64,000 nt of DNA from Microbacterium sp. SLBN-154 (GTDB lineage Bacteria; Actinomycetota; Actinomycetes; Actinomycetales; Microbacteriaceae), in the NCBI RefSeq assembly GCF_006715565.1, contig NZ_VFNL01000001.1, positions 2,666,001 through 2,730,000 on the forward strand, read 5' to 3'. A program made the translations under genes and the position numbers. The notes under the pieces were generated by a model, which worked only from the letters and a program-made list of their open reading frames with translations, searched no databases and was not told the DNA's origin. Shown piece after piece: positions 38,016 through 46,655 of this stretch; position 1 is the stretch's first letter, and the number at the start of each line of letters is the position of its first letter.

Positions 38016-38203
38016 TGGGGCGGTTTCTCGCGCAGCATCCGCTCGTCATTCGGTCCGGAAAGACCATCGGATGCCGCGGGGGCGGCCTCGTCGCTGTCGT
38101 CGACGGCCGAGGGCTCGGCCACGGTGTCAGGCGCGGGGGTCAGGCGGGCACGGCGTGACCCGGGCACCCGTTCGACGCGCTGTCGGGGCTTGTCCTCGGA
38201 CAT
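38009..38203 (-). CDS. Small hypothetical protein downstream of the helicase-like gene
   Basis: A 64-residue protein starts four bases after the stop of the helicase-like gene, consistent with co-translation. The N-terminal third is basic (KPRQRVERVPGSRRARL) and the middle acidic (AVDDSDEAAPAASD), probably disordered. No domain is recognised. It overlaps the end of mscL by seven bases on the opposite strand. Confidence 0.55.
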   Translation of the reverse strand: MSEDKPRQRVERVPGSRRARLTPAPDTVAEPSAVDDSDEAAPAASDGLSGPNDERMLREKPPHY

Positions 38204-38207
38204 CGAC

Positions 38208-41200
38208 TTACTCGATGAAGTCGACCGGCTGCGTGTCGGGGTCGGCGGTGATCGCCGGGGCCCCGAGCAGCTCGGCGATCCGCGCGGCGACGCCTGCCGG
38301 GTCGCTGTACAGGTCGAAGGAGTGCACGCGCACGTAGTGCCAGCCCAAGCGCCGCAGGATCTGGGGCCGAAGCCGCAGGGCTTCGCGGAGCGACTCGCCG
38401 CGGGTCTCGGGATCGGTCTCGGCGACGACCGCCTTGCCGTTGTACTGGGCGACGAGGGGCAGAAGCCCCCGGTACTGCACGTCGACCGAGACGCCGAGTC
38501 GACGGAGCTCCCGCGCGAGCGAACGGGTGAGCGGGTCGGCGAGATCTTCCAAGCGCGCTTCGCGCGAGCGGGCGGCGATGCCACCGAGGATCCCCATGAG
38601 GGTGGCCGCCCCGTGCTCGAGACGTCCCTCGTCGAACGCCGAGGGACGGATCGACGACACGATCACCATCGACCGGCGCGCCCGGGTCATCCCGACCGTG
38701 AGGAGACGCTCTCCGTCGGGGGTCGAGAGGTCGCCGAAGTCGCTGAGCACGCGACCGTGTTTGGTGAGGCCGAATCCGAGCGAGAAGATGACGCGGTCGC
38801 GGCTTTCTGCGACCGACTCCTCGAGGCTGAGCACGGCGAACGGCTCGGCGGTGTCACGGCCGACGAAGTCCGCGACATCGGCCCGTCCGGCGAACGCGGC
38901 TCCGACGGCCGCGCGGATGCGCTCGGCGTGACGCCGTGAGGCGGTGACGACCATCAACGACTCCGCCGCCCGGTTCACCGCGTGCTCGACCACCAGGGTG
39001 ACCACGCGCGCCACCTCGGCGTCGGGGCTTTCGACGGCGCCGCTGATCGGGTCAGGAGCGCCGGTGCCGCCTTCGACGTAGTCGACACTGAGACTTCCGC
39101 GGCCGAGGTACGAACCGGCCCACGGCAGTGACACGATCTCACCGCCGTAGAAGGCGTCGTTCACGAGCGCCGCGAGGTCTTCTCCCCCGGCGCGGTAGCT
39201 GCGGGTGAGGGTCTCGACGGGGAACAGCTCCGAGAGCCGCACGAACACGCTCTCGTCGTCGAACGGCTCGTCGGGCGCGTCGGGGTCGTCGGCCGGGATG
39301 GCCGATGCCACCCGGAACGGGGTGGGCTTCTGCGTCACCGGGTCTCCGAAGACCACCAGCTGCCCGCCACGCCGCAGCGCGGGTGTCGCTTCGGCCAGGC
39401 AGAGGGCCCCGGCATCCGCGATGATCACGACGTCGAAGCGCAGGGAGTCGGGAATCAGGGGCACGTCGTAGGGCGAGGCCAGCCACACCGGCGCGAGGGC
39501 GCGCGAGAGGGTGGGCGCGGCATCGAGGAACTGGGCGGGACTGATGTCACCCGACTTCAGCGCGGTCCGCAGCGCCGCGGCCTCATCGGCTTCGTCGACG
39601 ATGCCGATGCGCCACTGGGTGGCCAGCTGCGACGCCAGAAGCGGGCCGGAGGCGCCGGTGTGTGCTTCGTCGACGAGGCGGAAGTCGCGTTCGAGGCGAT
39701 CCACGACGGCGGTGTTGGCGCCGAGGAGCGCACGATCGGTGCGCAGCAGGTACTCCAGAGCCGACTGCCACCAGGCCCATTCGAGCTCGGCGCCGACCTG
39801 CTCCTCGGGAACATGGCGCACCGACAGCTCGGTCAGGAGCGGCTCGAGACCCAGGCCCGCCAGCGTCGAACGCAGCGTCGCGCGTTCGACGAGGTTGTCG
39901 AAGACATCCGACTCAGCGGCGAGCTCGGCGAGGGTGCGCACGAGCTGCGACACCGGGATCGACGCGAGCGCGTCGGCACCCGAGCGCCCGAGCACCTCAT
40001 CGAGCTCCGCCAGGTCAGCGTCGACCCGCTGCCACGCGACCTGGACGTCGGCCAGCCCGAAGGGCACCTCGGGAATCACGCCGGCTTCGACATAGCGGTG
40101 CCATTCGGTGCGCTGCTGCTGCACGCGCAGCAGAGCCTCGTGCATGTCGACGATGTGGACCCCGGGCCGGATGTACTCGCGCGAGAGCCGCTTGAGCCGG
40201 CGGCGATTGGCCGCATTCATCGACGCGGCATCGCGCCGCGGACCGTGGGCCTGGATGAGCTCGCCGAGGGGGCGCTCGAACACGGTCGGGCTGAAGCGGT
40301 CGAGCGAATCGCGGATGCCCGAGAGCAGGCGCAGCTGCACCCCGAGCTCGGCGATGCTCTGGAACGGCCGCATGTGGGTCTGACCCACCACCGCGTACCC
40401 GCGCTCGAGGAGAGCCGGCACATCGGCACGGTGGAGACGGGCGGCGAGGCCGTGCGCGCGACGGGCGTCGGCGGTGGTGGCGAACGAGACGCCGAACCAC
40501 GGCGAGTCATGCGGACCGAAACGGAACTCCCCCAGCCGCGCGGCGGTGGCGAGCTTCGCGGCGGCGTCTCGGCGCTTCCCGGCCAGGCGGATGAGCGTGC
40601 TCACATCGAATCGTGCGGCGGTCGAGGGAGCGGGCGACAGGGCCGAGAGCTCGGCGAGCCGGCGCAGCACGTCGAGGGTGCAGACGCCGAGGTCGGAGTG
40701 CGTGGTCGTGAGAGCGTGCCGGTAGTCGCGCAGCACGGTCCGCAGCCGCACGAGGGCGTCATCGACCTCGGCGACGGCCGGCTTCTCGGCCTTCTCGTTG
40801 CGCCCGATCGCGCGGATCAGGTCGCGACGCACGTGTCGGGGCGAGACGGTGAGGCCCGGCAGGCCCACCCCCGCGAGGCGGTGGCGGACGCCCTCGAGCG
40901 TGGCGCGGCGAGCGCTGACGACCAGCACGCGGCGCCCCTCGCGAACGAGGGACCCGACGGCGTTGATGACGGTCTGGGTTCCGCCGGTGCCGGGGAGCGT
41001 GTGCACGACCAGCGACTGGCCCGACGCGATCCGCGCGAGCACGCCCTCCTGCTCGGCGTCGGCATCCAGAAGCAGGGCGTCGGCGGCGGGGGGACGCTCA
41101 TCGGCGGGGAGGATCGAGGGGATCTCGCGTCGGTGCATCACCCGTTCGCGATCGGCAGGATGCCCCGCCAGGGCGTTGAGCACCGGGTGATCGAGGTGGG

Positions 41201-41939
41201 CGGCGTCACGCGACATCACCGAGGCGACGTCGGCGAAGGTCGACACCACGAGCCGCGGCTGCACGGCGACGTTCGGCAGCGAGGCGGTGAGGGCCCGCAG
41301 GTGGTCGATGACCGGCTGCGGCTTGAAGACGCCTCCGTCGTAGGCGAGCGCGGCGAGCGCCCGCGCATCGACGGTGATGCCGAAGTGGGTCTTCAGCGCG
41401 CGGATGAGCTCGGGGTTGACGTGGAACGAGCCGCGGAGTTTCAGCTCGAAGTCGGAGTGGTGGCGCCGGATGGCGAGCGGTCGCAAGAGCACCGGTGCGG
41501 TGCACGCGAGGCCGCCCAGTCGCCAGGAGGCGAGGCCCACGGCGAGGTGCACGGCGTCGATTCCCCGCGACGTGCGCAGTTCGACGTTCTTGGCGGTGAT
41601 GCGCTCGGCGGCGAGCCGGGCGTTCCGCAAGGCGACCTCGTCTCGGAACAAGCCCGAGAGCAGTGTCGAGCGTCCGGTGATGAACTGCGGGAGGCTCCCG
41701 GGATGGGCCCCGGTGATCTCGATGCCCTCCTCGCGGGAGTCGCTGTAGTGCAGCAGGGTCGATCGTCCGCCCAGCTGCGACGCTTGGCGACGCAGTCTTT
41801 CCCGCGCGGGGTCGGCGATATGCGCAACCGTGACACCCGGCTCTGAGAGACCGAGGTCGCCGGGGTTCACGGCCGGACCGGACACGGTTCCTCCCCGGTT
41901 CTCCATGACATCGGACTCGACTCGCCACACGTCAGCCAC
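38208..41939 (-). CDS. SF1 (UPF1-like) helicase-related protein with degenerate ATPase motifs and C-terminal REase-like domain
   Basis: The 1243-residue protein has the layout of actinobacterial SF1 helicases with a C-terminal Vsr/MTES_1575-like nuclease domain. The Walker A position reads LPGTGGTQT (317-321 GTGGT), so the catalytic lysine is glycine (Gly320). The Walker B position reads IIADAGAL in place of IIDEASQ. Later elements remain recognisable: FGDPVTQKPTPF, ETLTRSYRAGGEDLAALVN, and LLTVGMTRARRSMVIV. The C terminus (RRLGWHYVRVHSFDLYSDP) matches the nuclease-domain tail, but its acidic active-site residues are not convincing. There is no frameshift over 3.7 kb, so it is under selection, perhaps as a pseudoenzyme. 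Confidence 0.7.
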   Translation of the reverse strand: MADVWRVESDVMENRGGTVSGPAVNPGDLGLSEPGVTVAHIADPARERLRRQASQLGGRSTLLHYSDSREEGIEITGAHPGSLPQFITGRSTLLSGLFRDEVALRNARLAAERITAKNVELRTSRGIDAVHLAVGLASWRLGGLACTAPVLLRPLAIRRHHSDFELKLRGSFHVNPELIRALKTHFGITVDARALAALAYDGGVFKPQPVIDHLRALTASLPNVAVQPRLVVSTFADVASVMSRDAAHLDHPVLNALAGHPADRERVMHRREIPSILPADERPPAADALLLDADAEQEGVLARIASGQSLVVHTLPGTGGTQTVINAVGSLVREGRRVLVVSARRATLEGVRHRLAGVGLPGLTVSPRHVRRDLIRAIGRNEKAEKPAVAEVDDALVRLRTVLRDYRHALTTTHSDLGVCTLDVLRRLAELSALSPAPSTAARFDVSTLIRLAGKRRDAAAKLATAARLGEFRFGPHDSPWFGVSFATTADARRAHGLAARLHRADVPALLERGYAVVGQTHMRPFQSIAELGVQLRLLSGIRDSLDRFSPTVFERPLGELIQAHGPRRDAASMNAANRRRLKRLSREYIRPGVHIVDMHEALLRVQQQRTEWHRYVEAGVIPEVPFGLADVQVAWQRVDADLAELDEVLGRSGADALASIPVSQLVRTLAELAAESDVFDNLVERATLRSTLAGLGLEPLLTELSVRHVPEEQVGAELEWAWWQSALEYLLRTDRALLGANTAVVDRLERDFRLVDEAHTGASGPLLASQLATQWRIGIVDEADEAAALRTALKSGDISPAQFLDAAPTLSRALAPVWLASPYDVPLIPDSLRFDVVIIADAGALCLAEATPALRRGGQLVVFGDPVTQKPTPFRVASAIPADDPDAPDEPFDDESVFVRLSELFPVETLTRSYRAGGEDLAALVNDAFYGGEIVSLPWAGSYLGRGSLSVDYVEGGTGAPDPISGAVESPDAEVARVVTLVVEHAVNRAAESLMVVTASRRHAERIRAAVGAAFAGRADVADFVGRDTAEPFAVLSLEESVAESRDRVIFSLGFGLTKHGRVLSDFGDLSTPDGERLLTVGMTRARRSMVIVSSIRPSAFDEGRLEHGAATLMGILGGIAARSREARLEDLADPLTRSLARELRRLGVSVDVQYRGLLPLVAQYNGKAVVAETDPETRGESLREALRLRPQILRRLGWHYVRVHSFDLYSDPAGVAARIAELLGAPAITADPDTQPVDFIE

Positions 41940-42105
41940 ACTAAGCGCCCGCCCGGTCAGGCGCGGTTAGGCGGGGCGGGTTTTCCCGGTATTGACGACA
42001 CGCCGAGTGATCGGTCTTTCCTGCACAGGCACCACCGGTGACCGATCGCTCACAGATGACCCCGCCGCACCGCCGGCGCCGCAGCCAACCGGCGAGGATG
42101 TGGTC

Positions 42106-42627
42106 ATGATCGCCGCTCTCGCTCCCCGGTTCCTCCTGCACCCCTCCCCCGTCGGTGACGTGCTGATCGTGGCGTCGGACGAGGCCCTGCTCACCGTCCA
42201 CCCGATCCATGGGCCGGCAGAGCCCGAGCTCGAGGGCCTGGCCCGCCGATACGGCGATGTGGAGCCGGGTCCCGCGCATCCGCTCGCCCGCCGGGCCGCC
42301 GACCAGCTGGACGAGTACTTCACCCGCGAGCGCCGGGAGTTCGACCTGCCTCTCGACCTCGGTGCGACGACGGGCTTCACTCGGCGCGCACTCGAGGCGA
42401 TCCGGCGGATCCCCTACGGCGAGACCGCCGGATACGGCGAGGTCGCCATCGCCGCGGGGAGCCCCGGCGCGGCACGGGCCATCGGCACCGCCTGCGCCCA
42501 CACGCCCTTCTCCATCGTCATCCCGGTGCACCGGGTGGTGCGGGCGGACGGGTCGCTCGGCGAGTACGGTGGCCATCCCGAGGTCAAGCGGTTCCTCGTC
42601 GACCTCGAGCGCGCGGCGGGCGTGTAG
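42106..42627 (+). CDS. Alkyltransferase-like protein (Ogt/MGMT fold) lacking the acceptor cysteine
   Basis: The 173-residue protein from the ATG at 42106 has the two-domain Ogt layout: an N-terminal ribonuclease-H-like part and a C-terminal DNA-binding domain with RRIPYGETAGYGEVA, GAARAIGTACAHTPF and IVIPVHRVVRADGSLGEY. The canonical PCHR has become PVHR (Val141, codon GTG). Without that cysteine it cannot take the alkyl group from O6-alkylguanine. Alkyltransferase-like proteins (Trp or Ala at this position) bind damaged bases and recruit nucleotide excision repair, which is the likeliest role. A longer upstream frame exists (41992), but GAGGA precedes the chosen ATG. Confidence 0.85.
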   Translation: MIAALAPRFLLHPSPVGDVLIVASDEALLTVHPIHGPAEPELEGLARRYGDVEPGPAHPLARRAADQLDEYFTRERREFDLPLDLGATTGFTRRALEAIRRIPYGETAGYGEVAIAAGSPGAARAIGTACAHTPFSIVIPVHRVVRADGSLGEYGGHPEVKRFLVDLERAAGV

Positions 42628-42644
42628 GCCGCCGGTCGCGCGCA

Positions 42645-42679
42645 GCGGCCCCGCGGGAGGTTCCTCTCCGCGGGGCCGC
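42645..42679. terminator. Bidirectional hairpin terminator
   Basis: GCGGCCCCGCGG (42645-42656) and CCGCGGGGCCGC (42668-42679) form a perfect 12-bp stem with an 11-base loop, between two convergent genes (alkyltransferase-like and actP). Confidence 0.85.
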
Positions 42680-42708
42680 CGGGCCGTGGCATCCGGATCG
42701 AAGACGCC

Positions 42709-44340
42709 CTAGTGGTTCGTCGCCTTCTCGGCACCGAAGCCGGTCAGCGAACGCACCTCCATCTCAGCTGCCTTAGTGCGGTTCTCCCCGCCCCGCGAGG
42801 TGACCGACCCGAGCCAGCCGAGGAAGAACCCGAGCGGGATCGAGACGATCCCGGGGTTGTTCAGCGGCCAGATGGCGGTGCCCACCTTGAACACGCTCGT
42901 CTCCGATCCCCAGAAGACGGGCGAGAGCACGATGAGGATGATGGCGGCGGCGAGTCCCCCGTACATGCTCCACACCGCGCCGCGCGTGGTGAAGTTCCGC
43001 CAGAACAGCGAGTAGAGGATGGTCGGCAGGTTGGCCGACGCCGCCACCGCGAACGCCAGCGCCACCAGGAACGCGACGTTCTGACCCTGCACCGCGATGC
43101 CGCCGAGGATGGCGAGGATGCCGATCACGATGACGGTGCGCCGAGCGACCTTCACCTCACCGTCGGGCGGCACGTTGCCCTTCTTCACCACGTTGGCGTA
43201 GATGTCGTGCGCGAACGACGCCGCCGCGGTGATGGTGAGCCCCGCAACCACGGCGAGGATCGTCGCGAATGCGACCGCACTGATGAAGCCGAGCAGCAGC
43301 GGACCGCCGAGCTCGAGCGCGAGCAGCGGCGCGGCCGAGTTGACCCCGCCGGGCGCCGAGGCGATCCGCTCCGGGCCGACGAGCGCCGCAGCGCCATAAC
43401 CCAGCACGAGGGTGAGCAGGTAGAACAGGCCGATCAGCCAGATCGCCCAGACCACCGAGCGACGGGCCTCTTTAGCGGTGGGCACCGTGTAGAAGCGCAT
43501 CAGCACGTGCGGGAGGCCCGCGGTGCCGAGCACGAGAGCGATCGCGAGGGAGATGAAGTCCCACGGGTTTCCGCCGTACTGCAGGCCCGGGCCGAGGATC
43601 GCGTCGGCGGGCTCGGTGACCGAGGCGGCCACGGCGTTCTCGAGCAGCGTGTTCAGGCTGAAGCCGTTGATCGCCAGCACCCAGATCGTCATGATGAGCG
43701 CGCCGCCGATGAGCAGGAACGCCTTGACGATCTGCACCCAGGTGGTGCCCTTCATGCCGCCCACCAGCACGTAGACGATCATGATGACGCCGACGACGGC
43801 GACGACCACCGACTGCCCCACCGCCTCGTTGATGCCGAGGAGCAGGGCGACGAGTCCGCCCGCTCCCGCCATCTGCGCGAGCAGATAGAAGAAGCACACC
43901 GCGAGGGTCGTGATCGCCGCCGCCATGCGGACGGGGCGCTCCTTCAGGCGGAAGGAGAGAACGTCGGCCATCGTGAACTTGCCGGTGTTGCGCATCAATT
44001 CGGCGACCAGCAGGAGGGCGACCAGCCACGCAACGAGGAAGCCGATGGAATAGAGGAAGCCGTCGTATCCATTGATGGCGATCGCGCCGCAGATGCCCAG
44101 GAAGGATGCTGCGGAGAGATAGTCGCCCGAAATGGCGAATCCGTTCTGCGGCCCGGTGAAAGACCGGCCGGCGGCGTAATAGTCGGCGGCGGTCTTGTTG
44201 TTCCTACTCGCGCGAATGACGATGAACAGCGTCACCGCGACGAAGGCCCCGAAGATCGAGATGTTCAGGATCGGATTGTTCTCGGCGGTGTCGACCGCGG
44301 CACTGACCGCCGACCCGACGGAGGAGAAGAAGTCGTTCAT
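42709..44340 (-). CDS. actP: Cation/acetate symporter ActP (SSS family)
   Basis: The 543-residue sodium:solute symporter has about 13 membrane helices. Typical segments are YYAAGRSFTGPQNGFAISGD, LGICGAIAINGYDG, GLPHVLMRFYTVPTAKEARRS and AAASFAHDIYANV. It imports acetate and other short monocarboxylates with Na+ or H+. The start overlaps the stop of the DUF485 gene (ATGA), the usual yjcH-actP pairing. Confidence 0.93.
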   Translation of the reverse strand: MNDFFSSVGSAVSAAVDTAENNPILNISIFGAFVAVTLFIVIRASRNNKTAADYYAAGRSFTGPQNGFAISGDYLSAASFLGICGAIAINGYDGFLYSIGFLVAWLVALLLVAELMRNTGKFTMADVLSFRLKERPVRMAAAITTLAVCFFYLLAQMAGAGGLVALLLGINEAVGQSVVVAVVGVIMIVYVLVGGMKGTTWVQIVKAFLLIGGALIMTIWVLAINGFSLNTLLENAVAASVTEPADAILGPGLQYGGNPWDFISLAIALVLGTAGLPHVLMRFYTVPTAKEARRSVVWAIWLIGLFYLLTLVLGYGAAALVGPERIASAPGGVNSAAPLLALELGGPLLLGFISAVAFATILAVVAGLTITAAASFAHDIYANVVKKGNVPPDGEVKVARRTVIVIGILAILGGIAVQGQNVAFLVALAFAVAASANLPTILYSLFWRNFTTRGAVWSMYGGLAAAIILIVLSPVFWGSETSVFKVGTAIWPLNNPGIVSIPLGFFLGWLGSVTSRGGENRTKAAEMEVRSLTGFGAEKATNH

Positions 44341-44690
44341 GCTCCGGCCGCCTCTCGCTTCTCGAGTTCTTCGCGGATCTCCTCGGCGATGGGGTCCAGC
44401 TTCCTGTTCGCAAACGACACATAGAGCATCGTGATGCCGAAGGTGGTGACGAATTGTCCGAGCCCGAGCAGCAGGCCGACGGTGATGTCACCCCAGACGC
44501 GCTGCGACATGAAGTCCACCGCGAAAGACGACAGCAGAACGTAGGCGAAGTACCAGACGAGGAAGGCGATCGCAAAGGGGAAGATGAAGCTGCGTTGCCG
44601 CTTCTTCAATTCAACGAAACGCGGCGATTCCTCCACCGCAACGTAGTTGATTCCACCCGGCGGGGCGGATTCGGTGCTTCGATCGGACAT
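44337..44690 (-). CDS. DUF485 membrane protein (YjcH-like partner of ActP)
   Basis: The 117-residue protein has the DUF485 pattern: FVELKKRQRSFIFPFAIAFL, a membrane helix pair, and a GLGQFVTTFGITMLYVSFAN second helix. An AAGGAGG ribosome-binding site precedes the ATG at 44690. It is co-translated with actP and probably assists it. Confidence 0.92.
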   Translation of the reverse strand: MSDRSTESAPPGGINYVAVEESPRFVELKKRQRSFIFPFAIAFLVWYFAYVLLSSFAVDFMSQRVWGDITVGLLLGLGQFVTTFGITMLYVSFANRKLDPIAEEIREELEKREAAGA

Positions 44691-44831
44691 GTGGCCTCCT
44701 TGCACACAATCCCTGGGCGCTGATCGCGCCGGTCCCGAACTGAAGACGCCCGCCGTCGTCGGAGAGCGCCTGCTATGGTCGACGCTACGAAAGGCGGCGA
44801 CGCAGCCGTCACCCCCGGAAGTAGGTAGTTC

Positions 44832-45689
44832 GTGGTCGGTTCGTCGAACGCTCCGAGCGACGTGCAACTCGTCTCCCGTGCGGTGGGAGATCTGACTCGC
44901 CGCACCGGCTTCCCCGTTGCCTTCGGCGGCCTCTCGCGAGACGACGCGATCCATGTGTCGGCCATCTCCGGTGCCCGCACGCGCTACCTCGAGGGTCTTG
45001 TCGTCCACCCGATGAAGGGACTCGGCGGCCGCGCGTACGTCGAGAAGCGGCCGCGGCTCGCCCTGGATTACCGCACCTCGCGCAGCATCACGCACGACTA
45101 CGACCGCGCCATCCTCGGCGAGGGCATCGCCACGCTGTTCGCCGTACCGGTGCTCGTGTCAGGCAAGCCGCGGGGCGTCATCTACTGCGGATCGTGGGGC
45201 GAACGCCGCGTCGGCGACGTCATCGCCCGCCCCGCCTTCCAGGTCGCGGAGGAGCTCGCAACCGAGCTTCGCGTCCGCGACGAGGTGGCCCGGCGACTCG
45301 AGACCTTCACTCCTCCGCAGCTGCCCGCGGCTGCGATGCCCGCCGCCGCGCGCGAGGAGCTCCGCGAGAGCTACGCCGAACTGCGCAGCATCGCCGCAGG
45401 AGTGGATGACGACGGACTGCGCCAACGCTTGGCGCGCGTCGAGCAGCGGCTGGCCGCCCTCACGTACGACGAGACGAACAAGGCAAACACCGACATCCAC
45501 CTCTCCCCCAGGGAGATCGATGTCCTCGCCCGCGCGGCTCTCGGTGAGACCAATGCTGTCATCGGCGACACCCTGCGGCTTCGCGAAGCGACGGTGAAGT
45601 CCTATTTGAAATCGGCCATGGCGAAACTGGATGTCTCGACCCGCCATGCCGCGGTGACGCAGGCGCGTCGCGCGGGTCTTCTCCCCTGA
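44832..45689 (+). CDS. GAF-LuxR family transcriptional regulator
   Basis: The 285-residue protein from a GTG start has an N-terminal GAF-like sensor (HPMKGLGGRAYVEKRPRLAL, FAVPVLVSGKPRGVIYCG), a helical linker (about 150-210), and a C-terminal LuxR helix-turn-helix (LSPREIDVLARAALGETN, ATVKSYLKSAMAKLDVSTR). It diverges from DUF485-actP across 141 bases. Control of acetate uptake is inferred from position. The ligand is unknown. Confidence 0.85.
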   Translation: MVGSSNAPSDVQLVSRAVGDLTRRTGFPVAFGGLSRDDAIHVSAISGARTRYLEGLVVHPMKGLGGRAYVEKRPRLALDYRTSRSITHDYDRAILGEGIATLFAVPVLVSGKPRGVIYCGSWGERRVGDVIARPAFQVAEELATELRVRDEVARRLETFTPPQLPAAAMPAAAREELRESYAELRSIAAGVDDDGLRQRLARVEQRLAALTYDETNKANTDIHLSPREIDVLARAALGETNAVIGDTLRLREATVKSYLKSAMAKLDVSTRHAAVTQARRAGLLP

Positions 45690-45749
45690 AAAGCCCTAAT
45701 TCGTCGGTGCAGCGCCTTTCGCGTCTTGTTCACCCAATAATGTGTGACC

Positions 45750-46097
45750 ATGGCCCGAAAAATTGTGCACCAACTTGTCGACGACCTGGATGGAACCGTC
45801 CTCGAGGTCGGCGAAGGCGAAACAGTCCTCTTCTCCCTCGATGGCGTCGCATACGAGATCGATTTGACCGTTGACAATGCCGCCGAATTCCGCGAGACCT
45901 TGTCGCGATATGTGGATGCCGCCCGCTCGGTGTCGACCGGTCGGCAGGCCGAATCCGCGGCATCCCGGAAGCGTCGCCGTACCGGACAGACCGATTACAC
46001 CGCCGTCCGGCAGTGGGCGAAAGACAACGGATACTCCGTCTCTGAGCGGGGTCGTATTCCGGCGTCGGTGATGGAAGCGTACGAAGCCGCGCAATAG
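45750..46097 (+). CDS. lsr2: Lsr2 family nucleoid-associated protein
   Basis: The 115-residue protein starts MARKIVHQLVDDLDGT (N-terminal dimerisation domain) and ends with the DNA-binding domain VRQWAKDNGYSVSERGRIPASVMEAY. Its AT-hook-like RGR inserts in the minor groove. Lsr2 silences AT-rich, often acquired, genes in actinobacteria. A GTG six bases upstream is an alternative start. Confidence 0.95.
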   Translation: MARKIVHQLVDDLDGTVLEVGEGETVLFSLDGVAYEIDLTVDNAAEFRETLSRYVDAARSVSTGRQAESAASRKRRRTGQTDYTAVRQWAKDNGYSVSERGRIPASVMEAYEAAQ

Positions 46098-46221
46098 CAA
46101 ACTGTGCCGCTTCGGTGTCGCGTGAGTGTTTCGTGAGAGAACCCTGGGTATCGGCGCTCTCGCTTGCGCCCGCGCTCGATTCTCGGAAGCGTGGCTGACT
46201 CCACCACGGAAGGAGAAGCAC

Positions 46222-46506
46222 ATGCTCACTCTCACCGAGAACGCCGCCACCGCCGTCAAGGCTGTGGTCGCAGGCACCCCCGACGTCCAGGCCGCAGGAA
46301 TCCGCATCCGCGGAGCCGAGGCTCCCACCGCCGGCTTCGAACTGACGCTGGCCCCGCAGCCCGAGCCTGCGGACGCTGTCGTCGAAGCGGATGGCGCTCG
46401 CGTCTTCCTCGACAGCACCGCGCAGGCGGCGCTGGACGACCAGGTCCTCGACGCGCAAATGAACGAGGACGGCTCGGTGCGCTTCGCCCTCGCGGCGCAG
46501 GCGTAA
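46222..46506 (+). CDS. HesB/IscA-like small protein without cysteines
   Basis: The 94-residue protein from an ATG after AAGGAGAAGC begins LTLTENAATAVKAVV and continues like the HesB/A-type Fe-S carrier fold (FELTLAP, GARVFLDSTAQAALDDQVLD). A-type carriers need three cysteines; this protein has none. It is therefore unlikely to carry an Fe-S cluster, despite the usual automatic label for such proteins. The function is unknown. Confidence 0.75.
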   Translation: MLTLTENAATAVKAVVAGTPDVQAAGIRIRGAEAPTAGFELTLAPQPEPADAVVEADGARVFLDSTAQAALDDQVLDAQMNEDGSVRFALAAQA

Positions 46507-46526
46507 CGACCTGAAGCTTGTCGACG

Positions 46527-46552
46527 GGCCTCGGTGCATACGCACCGGGGCC
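46527..46552 (+). terminator. Hairpin terminator of the HesB-like gene
   Basis: GGCCTCGGTGC (46527-46537), loop ATAC, GCACCGGGGCC (46542-46552) form an 11-bp stem with one T-G pair, 20 bases after the stop codon and before tRNA-Arg. Confidence 0.8.
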
Positions 46553-46583
46553 TTCGTCGTCGGCGGATAGACTCGTTCCGCCA

Positions 46584-46655
46584 GCCTCTGTAGCTCAATG
46601 GAAGAGCAGTTGCGTCCTAAGCAAACGGTTGGGGGTTCGAGTCCCTCCAGGGGCA
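46584..46655 (+). tRNA. tRNA-Arg (anticodon CCT)
   Basis: Acceptor stem GCCTCTG/CAGGGGC, D arm GCTC/GAGC, anticodon loop GTCCTAA (CCT, decoding AGG) and T arm GGGGGTTCGAGTCCCTC are all present. The outer anticodon-stem pair is a G-A mismatch. CCA is not encoded. It marks the left border of the defence island. tRNA-Arg genes are common integration sites, though no integrase is seen in the window. Confidence 0.9.

Noticed and set aside
42712..44424. A 570-codon plus-strand open frame opposite actP
   Set aside because: Low-complexity Arg/Asp/Glu/His translation antisense to a clear transporter; shadow of codon bias.
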